A stretch of 64,000 nucleotides of DNA from positions 21,290 to 85,289 of the forward strand of contig CAYOWK010000012.1 of the NCBI GenBank assembly GCA_964407665.1, written 5' to 3'. Shown here in pieces: positions 25,952-37,176 of this stretch (position 1 is the first letter of the stretch; the number at the start of each line of letters is the position of its first letter). The position numbers were made by a program, and so were the translations under genes. The notes under the pieces are model-generated. The model had not been told where the DNA came from. It saw only the letters and a program-made list of their open reading frames with translations, and made no database searches. This DNA comes from CAYOWK01 sp964407665. Its GTDB lineage: Bacteria > Pseudomonadota > Alphaproteobacteria > Caulobacterales > Hyphomonadaceae.

Positions 25952-26442
25952 GCCGCATCCGGATATCCGCCATCGTCAATGGCGAGCCCGTCGAGTTCCT
26001 TGGCGGCGGCGGACAGTCGCTGCTGGACGCGCTGCGCGACGAGCTACGGCTGACGGGATCGAAAGAGGGCTGCGGCACGGGCGATTGCGGCGCGTGCTCG
26101 GTGATGGTGGACGGACGGCTGGTCTGCGCCTGCCTGATGCTGGCCCCGGAGGCCGAGGGCAAGCGTATCGAGACGATCGAGGGCATGGCCGAGGGCGGGC
26201 ATCTGCATCCGCTACAGCAGCAGTTCCTGGAACACGCGGCGCTGCAGTGCGGTTTCTGCACGCCAGGGCTGCTGGTGGCGTCGAAGGCGCTGTTGGAGCG
26301 CAATCCGGACCCGACCGAGACGGAAGTGCGATACTGGCTGGCGGGAAACATGTGCCGCTGTACGGGCTACGACAAGGTGGTGCGCGCGGTGATGGATGCA
26401 GCGGCCCAGCTGCGGCAGGCGCCGAAGCCGGTTCAGGCATAG
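25948..26442 (+). CDS. Molybdenum hydroxylase, 2Fe-2S small subunit
   Basis: A 164-residue small subunit carrying two [2Fe-2S] clusters. The plant-ferredoxin-like cluster is KEGCGTGDCGACSVMVDG with the fourth Cys in LVCAC. The second, alpha-helical cluster uses CGFCTPG and MCRCTGY. Electrons run from the molybdopterin site of the large subunit through these clusters to FAD. Normal length, no signal peptide. The ATG overlaps the stop of the medium subunit and the large subunit follows after 13 bases, so the three form one operon. Confidence 0.95.
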   Translation: MSRIRISAIVNGEPVEFLGGGGQSLLDALRDELRLTGSKEGCGTGDCGACSVMVDGRLVCACLMLAPEAEGKRIETIEGMAEGGHLHPLQQQFLEHAALQCGFCTPGLLVASKALLERNPDPTETEVRYWLAGNMCRCTGYDKVVRAVMDAAAQLRQAPKPVQA

Positions 26443-26455
26443 GGGAGCCCCGAAG

Positions 26456-28726
<2,271 letters not shown>

Positions 28727-28730
28727 GCCG

Positions 28731-28979
28731 TTGCCGCGCGTGACGTCGATCTCTGGCGAGGTGAAGGACTTTGCCGGCGGGCTGGAGACGATTGTTGTTC
28801 AGGCTCTCACGATGCGGTCGCTGATCCGCGAACTTGAAGAGCGGTATCCGGGGCTGGGCGAATACGTCGAGAGCAGGATGTCGGTCTCGCTCGATGGCGA
28901 GATCCATCAGGACGCGATGGGGCTGGCGTTCGATGACACCGCCGAGATTGTGCTGATCCCGAAGATTTCGGGCGGGTGA
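28731..28979 (+). CDS. MoaD/ThiS-like small protein
   Basis: An 82-residue beta-grasp protein ending in ISGG, the C-terminal Gly-Gly expected of sulfur-carrier proteins. Other family features are the central helix MRSLIRELEERYPGL and the ending DDTAEIVLIPKISGG. It starts four bases after the large-subunit stop; TTG 28731 or GTG 28740 could be the start, with an AGAG stretch before the first. MoaD supplies sulfur for the molybdopterin dithiolene, so a private copy in a molybdenum-enzyme operon makes sense, although no MoaE or MoeB lies alongside. Confidence 0.8.
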   Translation: MPRVTSISGEVKDFAGGLETIVVQALTMRSLIRELEERYPGLGEYVESRMSVSLDGEIHQDAMGLAFDDTAEIVLIPKISGG

Positions 28980-28987
28980 CTGCCGGC

Positions 28988-29398
28988 CTAGACCGCTACG
29001 GCCGCTTGCGGCGCCGGCTGGGCGGCGCGGGCGCGTGAGGCGACCATCTGGCCCAGCATGCGGAAGAGAGCCTTCATCGCCACGGGCTTCTGCAGCATCT
29101 CGTCGGCGCCGGCCGCGATGCATTCCTCGCGAATGTTCGGCGAGGTGTCAGCCGTCACCACCACGATGGGCAGGCCCGCCTTGGCGTCCGTACGCGCGCG
29201 GATGCGGCCAATGGCGGTGAGGCCGTCCATGCCAGGCATGCGCAGGTCCATCAGGATGATGTCATAGTCCAGGGTGTCGATCATCGTGAGGCCCGACGGG
29301 CCATCAGGCGCCTCGTCCAGCGTCACGCCAGCCACCTGAAGCATGTCGCGAACGACCCTCCGGTTCATGGCGTCATCATCGACAAAGAGAACGCGCAT
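28988..29398 (-). CDS. Stand-alone response regulator receiver (CheY-like)
   Basis: A 136-residue single receiver domain. The acidic pocket VDDDAMN, phosphoacceptor Asp in DIILMDLRMPGMDG, the Thr in VVVTADTS and the Lys in LQKPVAMK are all present, so phosphorylation should be possible. There is no output domain; the Ala/Pro-rich tail (RAAQPAPQAAVAV) is not a known effector. ATG 29398 has GAGG six bases upstream; ATG 29410 would add four residues. It lies directly downstream of the histidine kinase gene and is its obvious partner. Confidence 0.9.
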   Translation of the reverse strand: MRVLFVDDDAMNRRVVRDMLQVAGVTLDEAPDGPSGLTMIDTLDYDIILMDLRMPGMDGLTAIGRIRARTDAKAGLPIVVVTADTSPNIREECIAAGADEMLQKPVAMKALFRMLGQMVASRARAAQPAPQAAVAV

Positions 29399-29451
29399 AT
29401 CGAGCCTCATCCGATCACTTCACTTGTATCGCGATCGTCTTAACGCCTGCC

Positions 29452-31917
29452 CTAGGCGATTGCTGCAACTGGCGCGGGGCTGGAAACATCTTCTTCAGGA
29501 TTGGTGGCGGCGGCGCAGATGCTGAGCGCATCGAACCCGCCTTCAATGACAGCGGAAGCGCCGGCCAGCCGCAGCATGGCGGTCGTGAGCAGCGAGCCCC
29601 GCTCCACGACTGCGATGATACGCGTCTCGCCGGCTGCGTCCGAAAGCTGCATCAGGCGGTCCAGCGCTTCCGGAGGCGGGGAGCCCAGCGCGTCCGCATG
29701 GACGATAAGGGCGGCGAACCGGCTAGAGGCGAGCATCTGAAGGGCGGCCTCGACGGTCGCGGCGCTGCGCAGGCGCGCATCGTCGCCGTCGATCATGGCT
29801 TCGAGGACGCTCTCGCGCAGAGGGTTGGGGTCGACCAGCAGGTATTCGGAAACGCCGGTCTCTCCCTGTTCGCCGCCCGGCATGCCGGCCTGTTCGACAG
29901 GCAGGGTGAGGGTGAATGCAGAGCCTTCGCCGAGACGGCTTTCCGCGGTGACGTCGCCGCCCAGTGCGCGGGCGAGATTGCGGCAGATCGAGAGGCCCAG
30001 GCCCGCGCCGCCATGCTGGCGCCGCTGGCCGCCATCGACCTGGTGGAAGGGCTCGAAGATCGCGTCCATCTGGTCGGCAGGAATGCCCGACCCCGTGTCG
30101 CGGACCGTGATGGTAAGCGCGTGCCCGTTCTCCTGCTGGATGCAGCGCGCGCTCAGGTGGATACCGCCGTCGTCCGTGAACTTCACGGCGTTGGACAGGA
30201 GATTGAACACGATCTGCCGGACGCGCTGTTCGTCCGTGCGGACCGTGGACGGGCATTCGCCGAAGTCCGTCGTGAGCGCAACGCCCTTGGTGGAGGCGCT
30301 GTCGCGCCAGACCTGCGCAACGCCGGTCAGCGTGCGGACCGGATCGAACGTGGACGGGGCAAGGGTGATGACGCCCGTTTCCATCTTCGCCATGTCGAGG
30401 ATGTCGTCGACGATGGCCTTCATCGTCTCGCCCGCACCGTGGACCAGCTCGACGCGCTCGCGAACATCGGCGGCGAGGTTGGGCTGGCGCATCAGCACTT
30501 CGGTCATGCCAAGGATGCCGTTGAGAGGCGTGCGGATTTCGTGGCTGGTGGTGGCGAGGAATTCGGACTTGGCCTTCAGCGCCTTTTCCAGCGCGCTGTT
30601 GGACCGGCTGAGCTGGGTGTTCGCCGCGCGGACCTGGTTGCGGCTGCGGCGCATCGACAGGTAGTGAGCAAAGCCGCCCGCCGCCGACGCAAGAGCAAGG
30701 ATGGCGGCGCCTGCGAGGAAGATCAGGCGCTGGCGCTCGCGCGCCTTCTGCAGCGTCATCTCGTCTTCCAGCGCCTCGGTGCGCAGGTTGGCGATCTGCA
30801 GTTCCTGGTTGGCGAAGTCGAACTGGGCGCCCATCAGCGCCGTATTGGCGGCGGCGGACACGTCGCGCGCCTCGTCGTCGAGGCGCTTGAACGCCTTGAG
30901 ATGGAGCAGGGCGAGCTGCGTCTGGCCCTGCGCCGAATAGATGTCGCTGGCGGCCTGGTGGAACTCGCGGAATGGAATGACGGTCGTGTCGAGGTTCTGG
31001 CCCTCGAAGGTGCGCGTGATCAGGCTTGCGGCGCGGCTGGTGTCTCCCTCCGCGAAGGCGGCGCGCGCCTGCACGCCCCACAGGAAGGGCTCCCAGCCCA
31101 GCCTCGCGCCGCCAGACGAGAGAGCAAGACCCGCGCGCGCCGTGCGCTCGGCGTCGATTGGTCTGCCGCCGGCGAGTTGCACCGCCGCCAGGTTCGCCAT
31201 GATACGGGACTGCAGCGTCACGCTGCCCATTTCGCGCGCGATCGCCAGCGCCTTGTTGTATCCGTCCTCGGCGGCGGCGTAGTCGCCCATCTCGCGATGC
31301 GCTGTTGCAATGTTGTTGAGCCGGGTGAGATCGATAGGCGGATCACCCGCATAGGCCTCGCCGGCCTGTTCGAAGTAGACCAGCGCGCGCTTGTAGTCGT
31401 GCGCGTCGGTGTAGATGGTTGCGATGCTCTGCAGCGCCATCGAGCGGGCGCGCGCCTCGCCAAGTTCGAGGAAGACCTCGTGGGCGGACTGGAAACTCTC
31501 CAGCGCTGTCAGATAGTCGCCCTGCGCGCGGGCGGCGACGGCGCGTGCGACCAGCAGGTCGCCATGAAGCTTGGTCCTTCCGCCTTCGTCTTCGATGGCG
31601 GCAAGCGCCTGGTCGATGATGGGCGAGGCTTCCGGCGACCGGTTCATGCGGTTGAGCGCTTCGGCCTGCAGCCACCGCGCGAGAGCAACCTGCGAGGGCG
31701 AGAGCTGGTCCGATCCGGTCTCGGCGGCGACAGCGCCGGCATAAGCGGCGGACGGATCGGCCATCATGCGCGACTTGGCGTCGGCTATGGCCTGCTCGAA
31801 CGCAGTGGGGGCCGTCTCCTGGGCGTGCGCGCTTGCGCCGCCAAGCCACAGCACAGCCGCGAGGCTGGTTGCCCGCAGAAGTTGCGCTGTCGATGCCGGG
31901 CGGACGGTGCGCGCCAT
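29452..31917 (-). CDS. TPR-sensor hybrid histidine kinase with degenerate receiver
   Basis: An 821-residue kinase. A signal peptide (LLRATSLAAVLWLGGASAHAQ) leads a periplasmic region of tetratricopeptide-like repeats (about residues 60-350, e.g. YKRALVYFEQAGEAY, AAEDGYNKALAIAREMG). A TM (LIFLAGAAILALASAAGGF) and coiled coil follow, then HisKA with FLATTSHEIRTPLNGILGMT and HATPase_c with N box NLLSNAVKFTDDGG, VRDTGSGIPADQM and GGAGLGLSICR. The C-terminal domain resembles a receiver but has IVHAD at the phosphoacceptor strand and EGG in place of the K-P region, so it is probably a pseudo-receiver. The gene follows the EAL gene with no gap and precedes the stand-alone receiver. Confidence 0.92.
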   Translation of the reverse strand: MARTVRPASTAQLLRATSLAAVLWLGGASAHAQETAPTAFEQAIADAKSRMMADPSAAYAGAVAAETGSDQLSPSQVALARWLQAEALNRMNRSPEASPIIDQALAAIEDEGGRTKLHGDLLVARAVAARAQGDYLTALESFQSAHEVFLELGEARARSMALQSIATIYTDAHDYKRALVYFEQAGEAYAGDPPIDLTRLNNIATAHREMGDYAAAEDGYNKALAIAREMGSVTLQSRIMANLAAVQLAGGRPIDAERTARAGLALSSGGARLGWEPFLWGVQARAAFAEGDTSRAASLITRTFEGQNLDTTVIPFREFHQAASDIYSAQGQTQLALLHLKAFKRLDDEARDVSAAANTALMGAQFDFANQELQIANLRTEALEDEMTLQKARERQRLIFLAGAAILALASAAGGFAHYLSMRRSRNQVRAANTQLSRSNSALEKALKAKSEFLATTSHEIRTPLNGILGMTEVLMRQPNLAADVRERVELVHGAGETMKAIVDDILDMAKMETGVITLAPSTFDPVRTLTGVAQVWRDSASTKGVALTTDFGECPSTVRTDEQRVRQIVFNLLSNAVKFTDDGGIHLSARCIQQENGHALTITVRDTGSGIPADQMDAIFEPFHQVDGGQRRQHGGAGLGLSICRNLARALGGDVTAESRLGEGSAFTLTLPVEQAGMPGGEQGETGVSEYLLVDPNPLRESVLEAMIDGDDARLRSAATVEAALQMLASSRFAALIVHADALGSPPPEALDRLMQLSDAAGETRIIAVVERGSLLTTAMLRLAGASAVIEGGFDALSICAAATNPEEDVSSPAPVAAIA

Positions 31918-33222
31918 CTAGCTCTCCGAAGCCAGCTTGTCTGACGAATCTTCCCACAGCGGCCGGGACACGACGGTCGTCTTGCGGCCTTCGCTCAGCC
32001 ACGCCAGCAGGGCGGGAAGCGCCATCGGCCGGCCCAGATAATAGCCCTGCGCCAGATCGCATCCCATGATGGTGACAAGCGCCAGCGTCGCCGCGTCCTC
32101 GACGCCTTCGGCGACCACGTCAAACTCCAGGGCATGGCCCAGTTCGATGGTGGAGCGCACAAGCAGCGGGTCGCGGTGGGCGTGCGTGATCTGGGTGATG
32201 AACTGCTTGTCGATCTTCAGTTCGTGCGCGGGCAGCTGCTGGACATAGGCCAGCGACGACATGCCCGATCCGTAGTCATCGATCGCGAGGCGAACGCCAA
32301 GATCGGCGAATTGCCGGAGCGTCTTCAGCGACGTCTCCCAGTCGCGGATCGCAGCCGTTTCCGTGATCTCGAATGTCATCCGGCCCGTCGATCCCTCGAG
32401 CAGGCGGACAGCGTTCGGCACGAAGACCGGATCGCAGAGCAGCTGGGTCGAGATGTTGACGCTCATGCCGATCGTGTGGCCGGCCAGCTGAAGCGTGCGC
32501 GCGTCCGAATTGGCGCGGGCGAGCACCCATTCGGTGATCTGGCGGATCAGGCCGGTTTCCTCGGCAATGCCGATGAAGGCGTCCGGCGGCACCCGGCCGC
32601 GCTTCGGCGAATTCCAGCGGAGCAGCGCTTCCACGGCCACGATCTCGCCCGTGCGGGTGCGGACCTGGGGCTGGTAGTGCAGTTCGAGTTCGCCACGATC
32701 CAGACCGTCGCGCAAATCGTCCAGCAGGGAGAGGCGCCCGACCGGGTCGCCGTAGGCTTCCGAAGGGAATTTGCAGACGGGTTCGCCATCCTCCCGCGCC
32801 TGGTCCAGCGCCATTTCTGCGTGGTGCAGCAGAATGTCGGACTCCTGCTCGGCTCCAGACTGTGCGGCGTAGCCGATCCGAACACCGAGATTGATGGCGT
32901 GGCCCTGAACGTCAAGCGGGCGTTCGAGAGCAGTGCGGAGGGCGGCCAGGGTATCGGCGGTGACCGGGATGTCGCTGGTGGCGAGGACGCCCAGAGCGTC
33001 CGGTGCTAGGCGGCCAACGGGCGCTCCGGGAAGGAGCGCACCAAGGCGGCGCGAGAGGCCGGCCATGAACTCTTCGGCGCGCCGGTATCCGATGGCATTG
33101 CGCAGGCGGGCGAAGCGATCAACGCCGACAACAAGCGCTGTATGGGGAGTCAGCGCGTCCGGGGACGAAGCGCAGGCACTCAAGAGATCTTGCCGCGAAA
33201 GCATGAAATGCGTCTCTGCCAC
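31918..33222 (-). CDS. EAL-domain c-di-GMP phosphodiesterase with degenerate GGDEF
   Basis: A 434-residue cytoplasmic protein. Residues ~25-165 form a GGDEF-like domain whose active-site loop reads APDAL, so cyclase activity is not expected. Residues ~175-415 form an EAL domain with intact motifs: EALLRW, VNIST, FEITET, IDDYGSGMSSL, KIDKQF and VVAEGVED. It should hydrolyse c-di-GMP. It is the first gene of a three-gene operon: its stop TAG (31918-31920) abuts the kinase ATG. This joins a two-component phosphorelay to c-di-GMP turnover. Confidence 0.92.
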   Translation of the reverse strand: MAETHFMLSRQDLLSACASSPDALTPHTALVVGVDRFARLRNAIGYRRAEEFMAGLSRRLGALLPGAPVGRLAPDALGVLATSDIPVTADTLAALRTALERPLDVQGHAINLGVRIGYAAQSGAEQESDILLHHAEMALDQAREDGEPVCKFPSEAYGDPVGRLSLLDDLRDGLDRGELELHYQPQVRTRTGEIVAVEALLRWNSPKRGRVPPDAFIGIAEETGLIRQITEWVLARANSDARTLQLAGHTIGMSVNISTQLLCDPVFVPNAVRLLEGSTGRMTFEITETAAIRDWETSLKTLRQFADLGVRLAIDDYGSGMSSLAYVQQLPAHELKIDKQFITQITHAHRDPLLVRSTIELGHALEFDVVAEGVEDAATLALVTIMGCDLAQGYYLGRPMALPALLAWLSEGRKTTVVSRPLWEDSSDKLASES

Positions 33223-33580
33223 GGGCTCCTGCGCCCCGAATGTGAGGACTGGTCAATCCAGCGCGCTTCCCCCGGAGCAGGCCACTGACAAGCCGCCAGA
33301 ACACTGCTTACACCGACAGACATAACGTCCAGTGAATCGCATGCTGAAATTTGCTGGATAGTCGTAGTCTGCTTCAGAGACTGTCCTGCACAGCGTCCGG
33401 GACAGTAGATCCGAAGTCCAACGGTCGGCGAACACCGCAAACGACAGGGCTCCTGGCCGGCTGGGCGAGCCTGCCGCTACGGCCGGAGCCGTTGCTGAAT
33501 TCGGAGTCCGTACGGGTTGGGGCCATCCGCGATCCTGCCGGCCCGTCAGGATCGCGATAGTATCTGGACGTTCAGGCGGA
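33223..33580. other. Intergenic region between the EAL and S8 protease genes
   Basis: 358 bases containing the presumed promoter of the EAL-kinase-receiver operon and the terminator hairpin of the protease gene (annotated separately). Small open frames here have no recognisable content. I see no repeat shared with the other intergenic elements. Confidence 0.4.
33528..33556 (-). terminator. Hairpin terminator of the S8 protease gene
   Basis: Perfect 10-base-pair stem CGCGATCCTG / CAGGATCGCG with a 9-base loop, starting 24 bases past the protease stop codon on the minus strand. No clear U run follows, as is common in GC-rich bacteria. Confidence 0.65.
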
Positions 33581-36500
33581 CTAGAAGTTCAGGCGGAACT
33601 GGCCGCCGACCATCTGTGTTGCGTTCCCGCCCGCGCCAGCCGCCGCTTCGGTCTCGGCGCGGACGAACCCGGCGATCTCCGCCCGGTCGCCCATCACGGG
33701 CGCGGCGTAGTAGGCTTCGAAGGCCAGTTTGCGGGCCCGTCCATCGATCGAGGCCGTCTGCGTCATCGGGCCCAGCAGGCCAAGGCTGCGGTCGGTGACC
33801 GAAACGCCGCTATAGGCGAGGTCGCCGGTCTCCAGATGAAGCGGCTGCAGTACGGCGAAGCGGACGCGGTCGTTCTTGCCCATCACCCCATGTACGTCCA
33901 TCGACACCTCGAACGCCGAGGAGACGATGCCGTCTTCCCCGACAGCAAGAACGTGGGCGCCTGCGCCCTGCGGACGGGTGCGGCCCGATGTCAGCGATCC
34001 GCCGAAGCTGATCCGGTCGGTCGCGTCCCACTCGGCGGAGAGGGTCAGCGCGTCCGTTTCCGCCGCGCCGGAGAATGCGCCGGGCGCCAGGGACTGGACG
34101 CCGAGCAGGCCCTGCTCCTCACGGAGATAGGTGTAGCCCGCGCCCAGCGTCAGGCCGCCGGCAACGGGTTGCGACCAAGAGAGGTTCGCGGCTGCGGCCT
34201 GATAGGGTTTCAGGCTGTCATAGACGCGCAGCTCTTCGTTCGAGAAGGGCAGGTAGAACGCAGCCTCGAAGGTGCGCTGGGTCATGCCGATGTCGAGCCG
34301 GCCCGACCCCATCGGGATCTCGGCCTTGCTGTAGCCGCCGCCGGAGGCGAGGCCCAGCAGCGGGTTGACGCCGCCCGACGCCGGATCAAGCCGGCCCGAG
34401 CCCGACGCCGCGCCGCCATTGAGCGCCATCGCGCCGTGGCCGCGGCCAGCGAGGACGCGCATGCCGGTGGGGCCGGTCATCTGGACTTCGGTGGCGAAGG
34501 GCAGATCGTCGGGCTTGCGCGCTTCTCCGTAGGGGAGCGGCGCGATGCTCATCGACATGTCCCAGCCGTAGGGGTTGCCGACATGCCGGCTGGACGAACC
34601 CGTGCCCGCGAAGCCGTTGGTGAAGTTGTCGTAGACGAAGGCCTGCAGGGCCTCCGAGCTGTCGGACAGGCGCAGACGCGTACCGGTGAGCGTCGCGCCA
34701 AGCGGCAGGCTGAAGTCGCGGAAGGTGGCGCCGACGTCTTCATAGACGCTGAGATTGGCGCCGACGGCGTCCCACGCGCGCTGGGTTCCCGGCATCGCGA
34801 AGGCGAGCGGCGTGCGCACAAATCCGCTGCCCGTTGCGGCCAGCTGGTAAAGCTGCGTCACGTCGAGCGGCGACTGCGACGCCGCGATGTTCAGCAGGCC
34901 GCGTCCGTAGATCTCGTCCACGCCCGGCGCGCCAAGGTCGGTGGCCGTCTGGAGAAGGATGTCGACGGTCTCGCCCGGATGCTGTTTCAGCCAGCCCCAG
35001 CGATCCTGCAGGAGGGCGGCTGCGCCCGACACCATCGGGGCCGCGTAGGACGTGCCGGACCGGCGTTCTACGCCGCCATTGCCGTCGGACACCAGGATCC
35101 ACTCGCCGGGAGCGACGAGGTAGCGATTCATCAGCTCGTCGCCGGCGTTGCAGACGCCCGCAAGCGTGAAGCAGGCCGAGCCCGGCGTGTTCGAGAAGGC
35201 CGAGATCTGGCCGGTCGGCCCGATGGAGCCGACAACGATGATGTTGGCGCCGGCCGCGTCGGTCCAGTCGATGTTCTGGGTCTGCGCAATGCCCTGGTTG
35301 CCCGCGGCGTGCACGAACACGGCGCTGTCGCTCAGCGCCTTCAGGGACTGGGCCGAATAGACGCTCGCCCAGTCATTGTGGAAGGCGTAGTCAGGCACGC
35401 CGAGCGACATGTTGACGACCCCGGCGCCGGCGCCGATCACGGCCTCCATGCCGAGGCGGATGTCTTTCCAGCCAGCCGAGCGCGTCTCGTCGAAGGGGTT
35501 GTAGGCGGCGATCGTGGCGCCCGGCGCAAGGCCCATCGCGCCGCGTCCGTCGTGCGATGCGGCGAGCAGGCCGGCAACGGCGGCGCCGTGGCTGTTGAGG
35601 TCAAGATCATAGCCGCCGGACATGACCAGACGGCCGCCCAGATCGGTCAGGTTCGCGATCTGGAAGTCGACGACGCCGATGACCGTGTCCGACCCGGTGC
35701 TGACCGAGCGCGACAGCGCCGGCGACCAGTTCGTCACGCCCATCCAGTAGTCATACTGGTCCCGGCCCGAGAACTGCTGCAGGCCGTCGCGCCAGTCGAG
35801 CATGAAGCGGAACTGGTCGAGGCTGGACAGCCGCGCGTAGGCCGTGGGGTCGTTCTGGTCGAGACCGTAGCGATCGAACACGCCGGCCGCGAAGCCGTCC
35901 CAGAACGACTGCCCCGTCTGCGTTGTGACGGCGGAATTCCAGAAGTACTGGGACTGCAGGACAAACCCGGCGAACTGCAGGCCGGCGCCCAGTTCGGCTG
36001 CGGTCGCCGCCTCGAACGGGAAGATGTCGCCGTAGGCCGCCTGGGTCGATCCCTCGAACGGGAAGATGTCGCCATAGAAGGGGAAAATATCCCCATAGGC
36101 GGCCTGGCTTGAGCCTTCGAACGGGAAGATGTCGCCGTAGAACGGGAAGATGTCGCCATACGAGGCCGCGGCCTTGCCGGCGAACGGGAAGATATCTCCG
36201 TAGAACGGGAAGATATCGCCGTAGGAGGCTTTGCTCGCGCCTTCGAACGGAAAAATGTCGCCATAGGCCGCTTTGCCGGACCCGGCGAAGGGGAAGATGT
36301 CCCCATAGAATGGGAAGATGTCGCCATAGGAGGCTTTGGCCTCACCGGCGAAGGGGAAGATGTCCCCATAGAATGGGAAGATGTCGCCATAGGAGGCTTN
36401 NNNNNNNNNNNNNNNNNNNNNNNNNNNNNNNNNNNNNNNNNNNNNNNNNNNNNNNNNNNNNNNNNNNNNNNNNNNNNNNNNNNNNNNNNNNNNNNNNNNT

Positions 36501-36692
36501 GGCCTCGCCGGCGAAGGGGAAGATGTCCCCGTAGAACGGGAAGATGTCGCCATAGGCGGCTTCAAGTCGGACACCCGACGACACCGTCTCGGCTGGATCG
36601 TCAGCGAAAGCCGCTGGCGCCGCAACAAAGGCCCCGGCTACCGCCAGGGTCAACGGCGCAACAGTCGTCAGCAGATGACGCACAGCTTTCAT
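33581..36692 (-). CDS. S8 (subtilisin-like) autotransporter protease with YGDIFPF tandem repeats
   Basis: Start ATG 36692 gives signal peptide LLTTVAPLTLAVAGAFVAAPAAFA. The mature N-terminus is an array of heptads YGDIFPF spaced by Ala/Gly/Glu/Lys heptads (14 copies visible, more hidden in the gap). A linker leads to an S8 domain with Asp (GVVDFQIANL, codon 35666-35668), His (LNSHGAAVAGLLAAS, 35588-35590), oxyanion Asn (HAAGNQG) and Ser (SGTSYAAPMVSGAAAL, 35048-35050), all intact. The last ~300 residues look like an outer-membrane beta-barrel of alternating strands ending FRLNF. The protein is thus secreted and either displayed or released. The 100-N gap interrupts the frame only because 100 is not a multiple of three: flanking lengths (193 and 2819) sum to a multiple of three, so the gene is probably intact. 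Confidence 0.88.
36011..36554 (-). repeat. Coding tandem repeat array (YGDIFPF heptads)
   Basis: The array is built of 63-base units (two YGDIFPF heptads plus a 7-residue spacer such as AGEAKAS) and shorter 42-base units (one heptad plus spacer). Two heptads lie before the gap and twelve after it. The two units next to the gap on the 36399 side are nearly identical over their length, while those near the protease domain have drifted in the spacer (SGK, SSQ, STQ), suggesting recent amplification toward the N-terminus. The heptad codons vary at third positions but the amino acids do not, which implies selection. Confidence 0.95.
36400..36499. other. Assembly gap (100 N)
   Basis: Exactly 100 N inside the repeat array. 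The round length suggests a placeholder of unknown true size. Frame arithmetic says the missing length should be a multiple of three. Confidence 0.99.
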
Positions 36693-37176
36693 GGTGTCCC
36701 CGCCCACGCCTGGGCGCTCCAAATCAGGTCCGCGGATTCCCCACCCACGCGACACGAATTCCACCGGAGAGCGATTATGAGCAGCCAGACATGCAGCTCG
36801 CCCACTCTGTCCCCGACGTTGGTAACCATCTATTAATGTTAGCAAAATGTCAAGGATTTCCGGCGGATTTGACGAAATTTGCTTGCGGCGTCTATTTCGT
36901 TGCGCGACCCCCGGGTGTAGACGCCCCCGCGCACATCTGATTCGCCATTCGCGAGACATTTTATTGCGCTGCTGACGATCCTGAAACACCCGGGTCAGTC
37001 GCGCTCGGACATGAGCAGCCTGTTCGAACTCTCCCCAGCACGGAAGCCTGCCGTAACGTATGGTTGCGGTTGCGAACCAGGCGCGGCCCGGCGCGGGGCG
37101 TTTGCGCACGCCCCGGCTGATGTGGCATGCCGTCAGGCCGGCCCGGACGGGGCCGCATGGGCAGGGAGGTCACGAT
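36693..37176. other. Divergent intergenic region (protease / TetR)
   Basis: 484 bases. The part nearest the protease (about 36770-36900) is clearly AT-richer than its surroundings (for example TATTAATGTTAGCAAAATG near 36830), as expected of a promoter. Two CACCCGGG-type inverted segments occur at about 36905-36995. The plus-strand frame crossing 37060-37176 belongs to an over-extended TetR start. Confidence 0.45.

Noticed and set aside
29698..31944. A 748-residue frame antisense to the histidine kinase
   Set aside because: Mirror of a gene with complete HisKA/HATPase motifs; composition is codon-shadow-like.
33836..36112. A 758-residue frame antisense to the S8 protease
   Set aside because: The opposite strand carries the signal peptide, triad and barrel; this frame has no domain and ends in the reverse reading of the repeats.
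36011..36554. Regular repeats resembling a CRISPR array
   Set aside because: Units are tandem 42/63-base in-frame coding repeats without unique spacers, inside an open frame with a signal peptide; no cas genes nearby.
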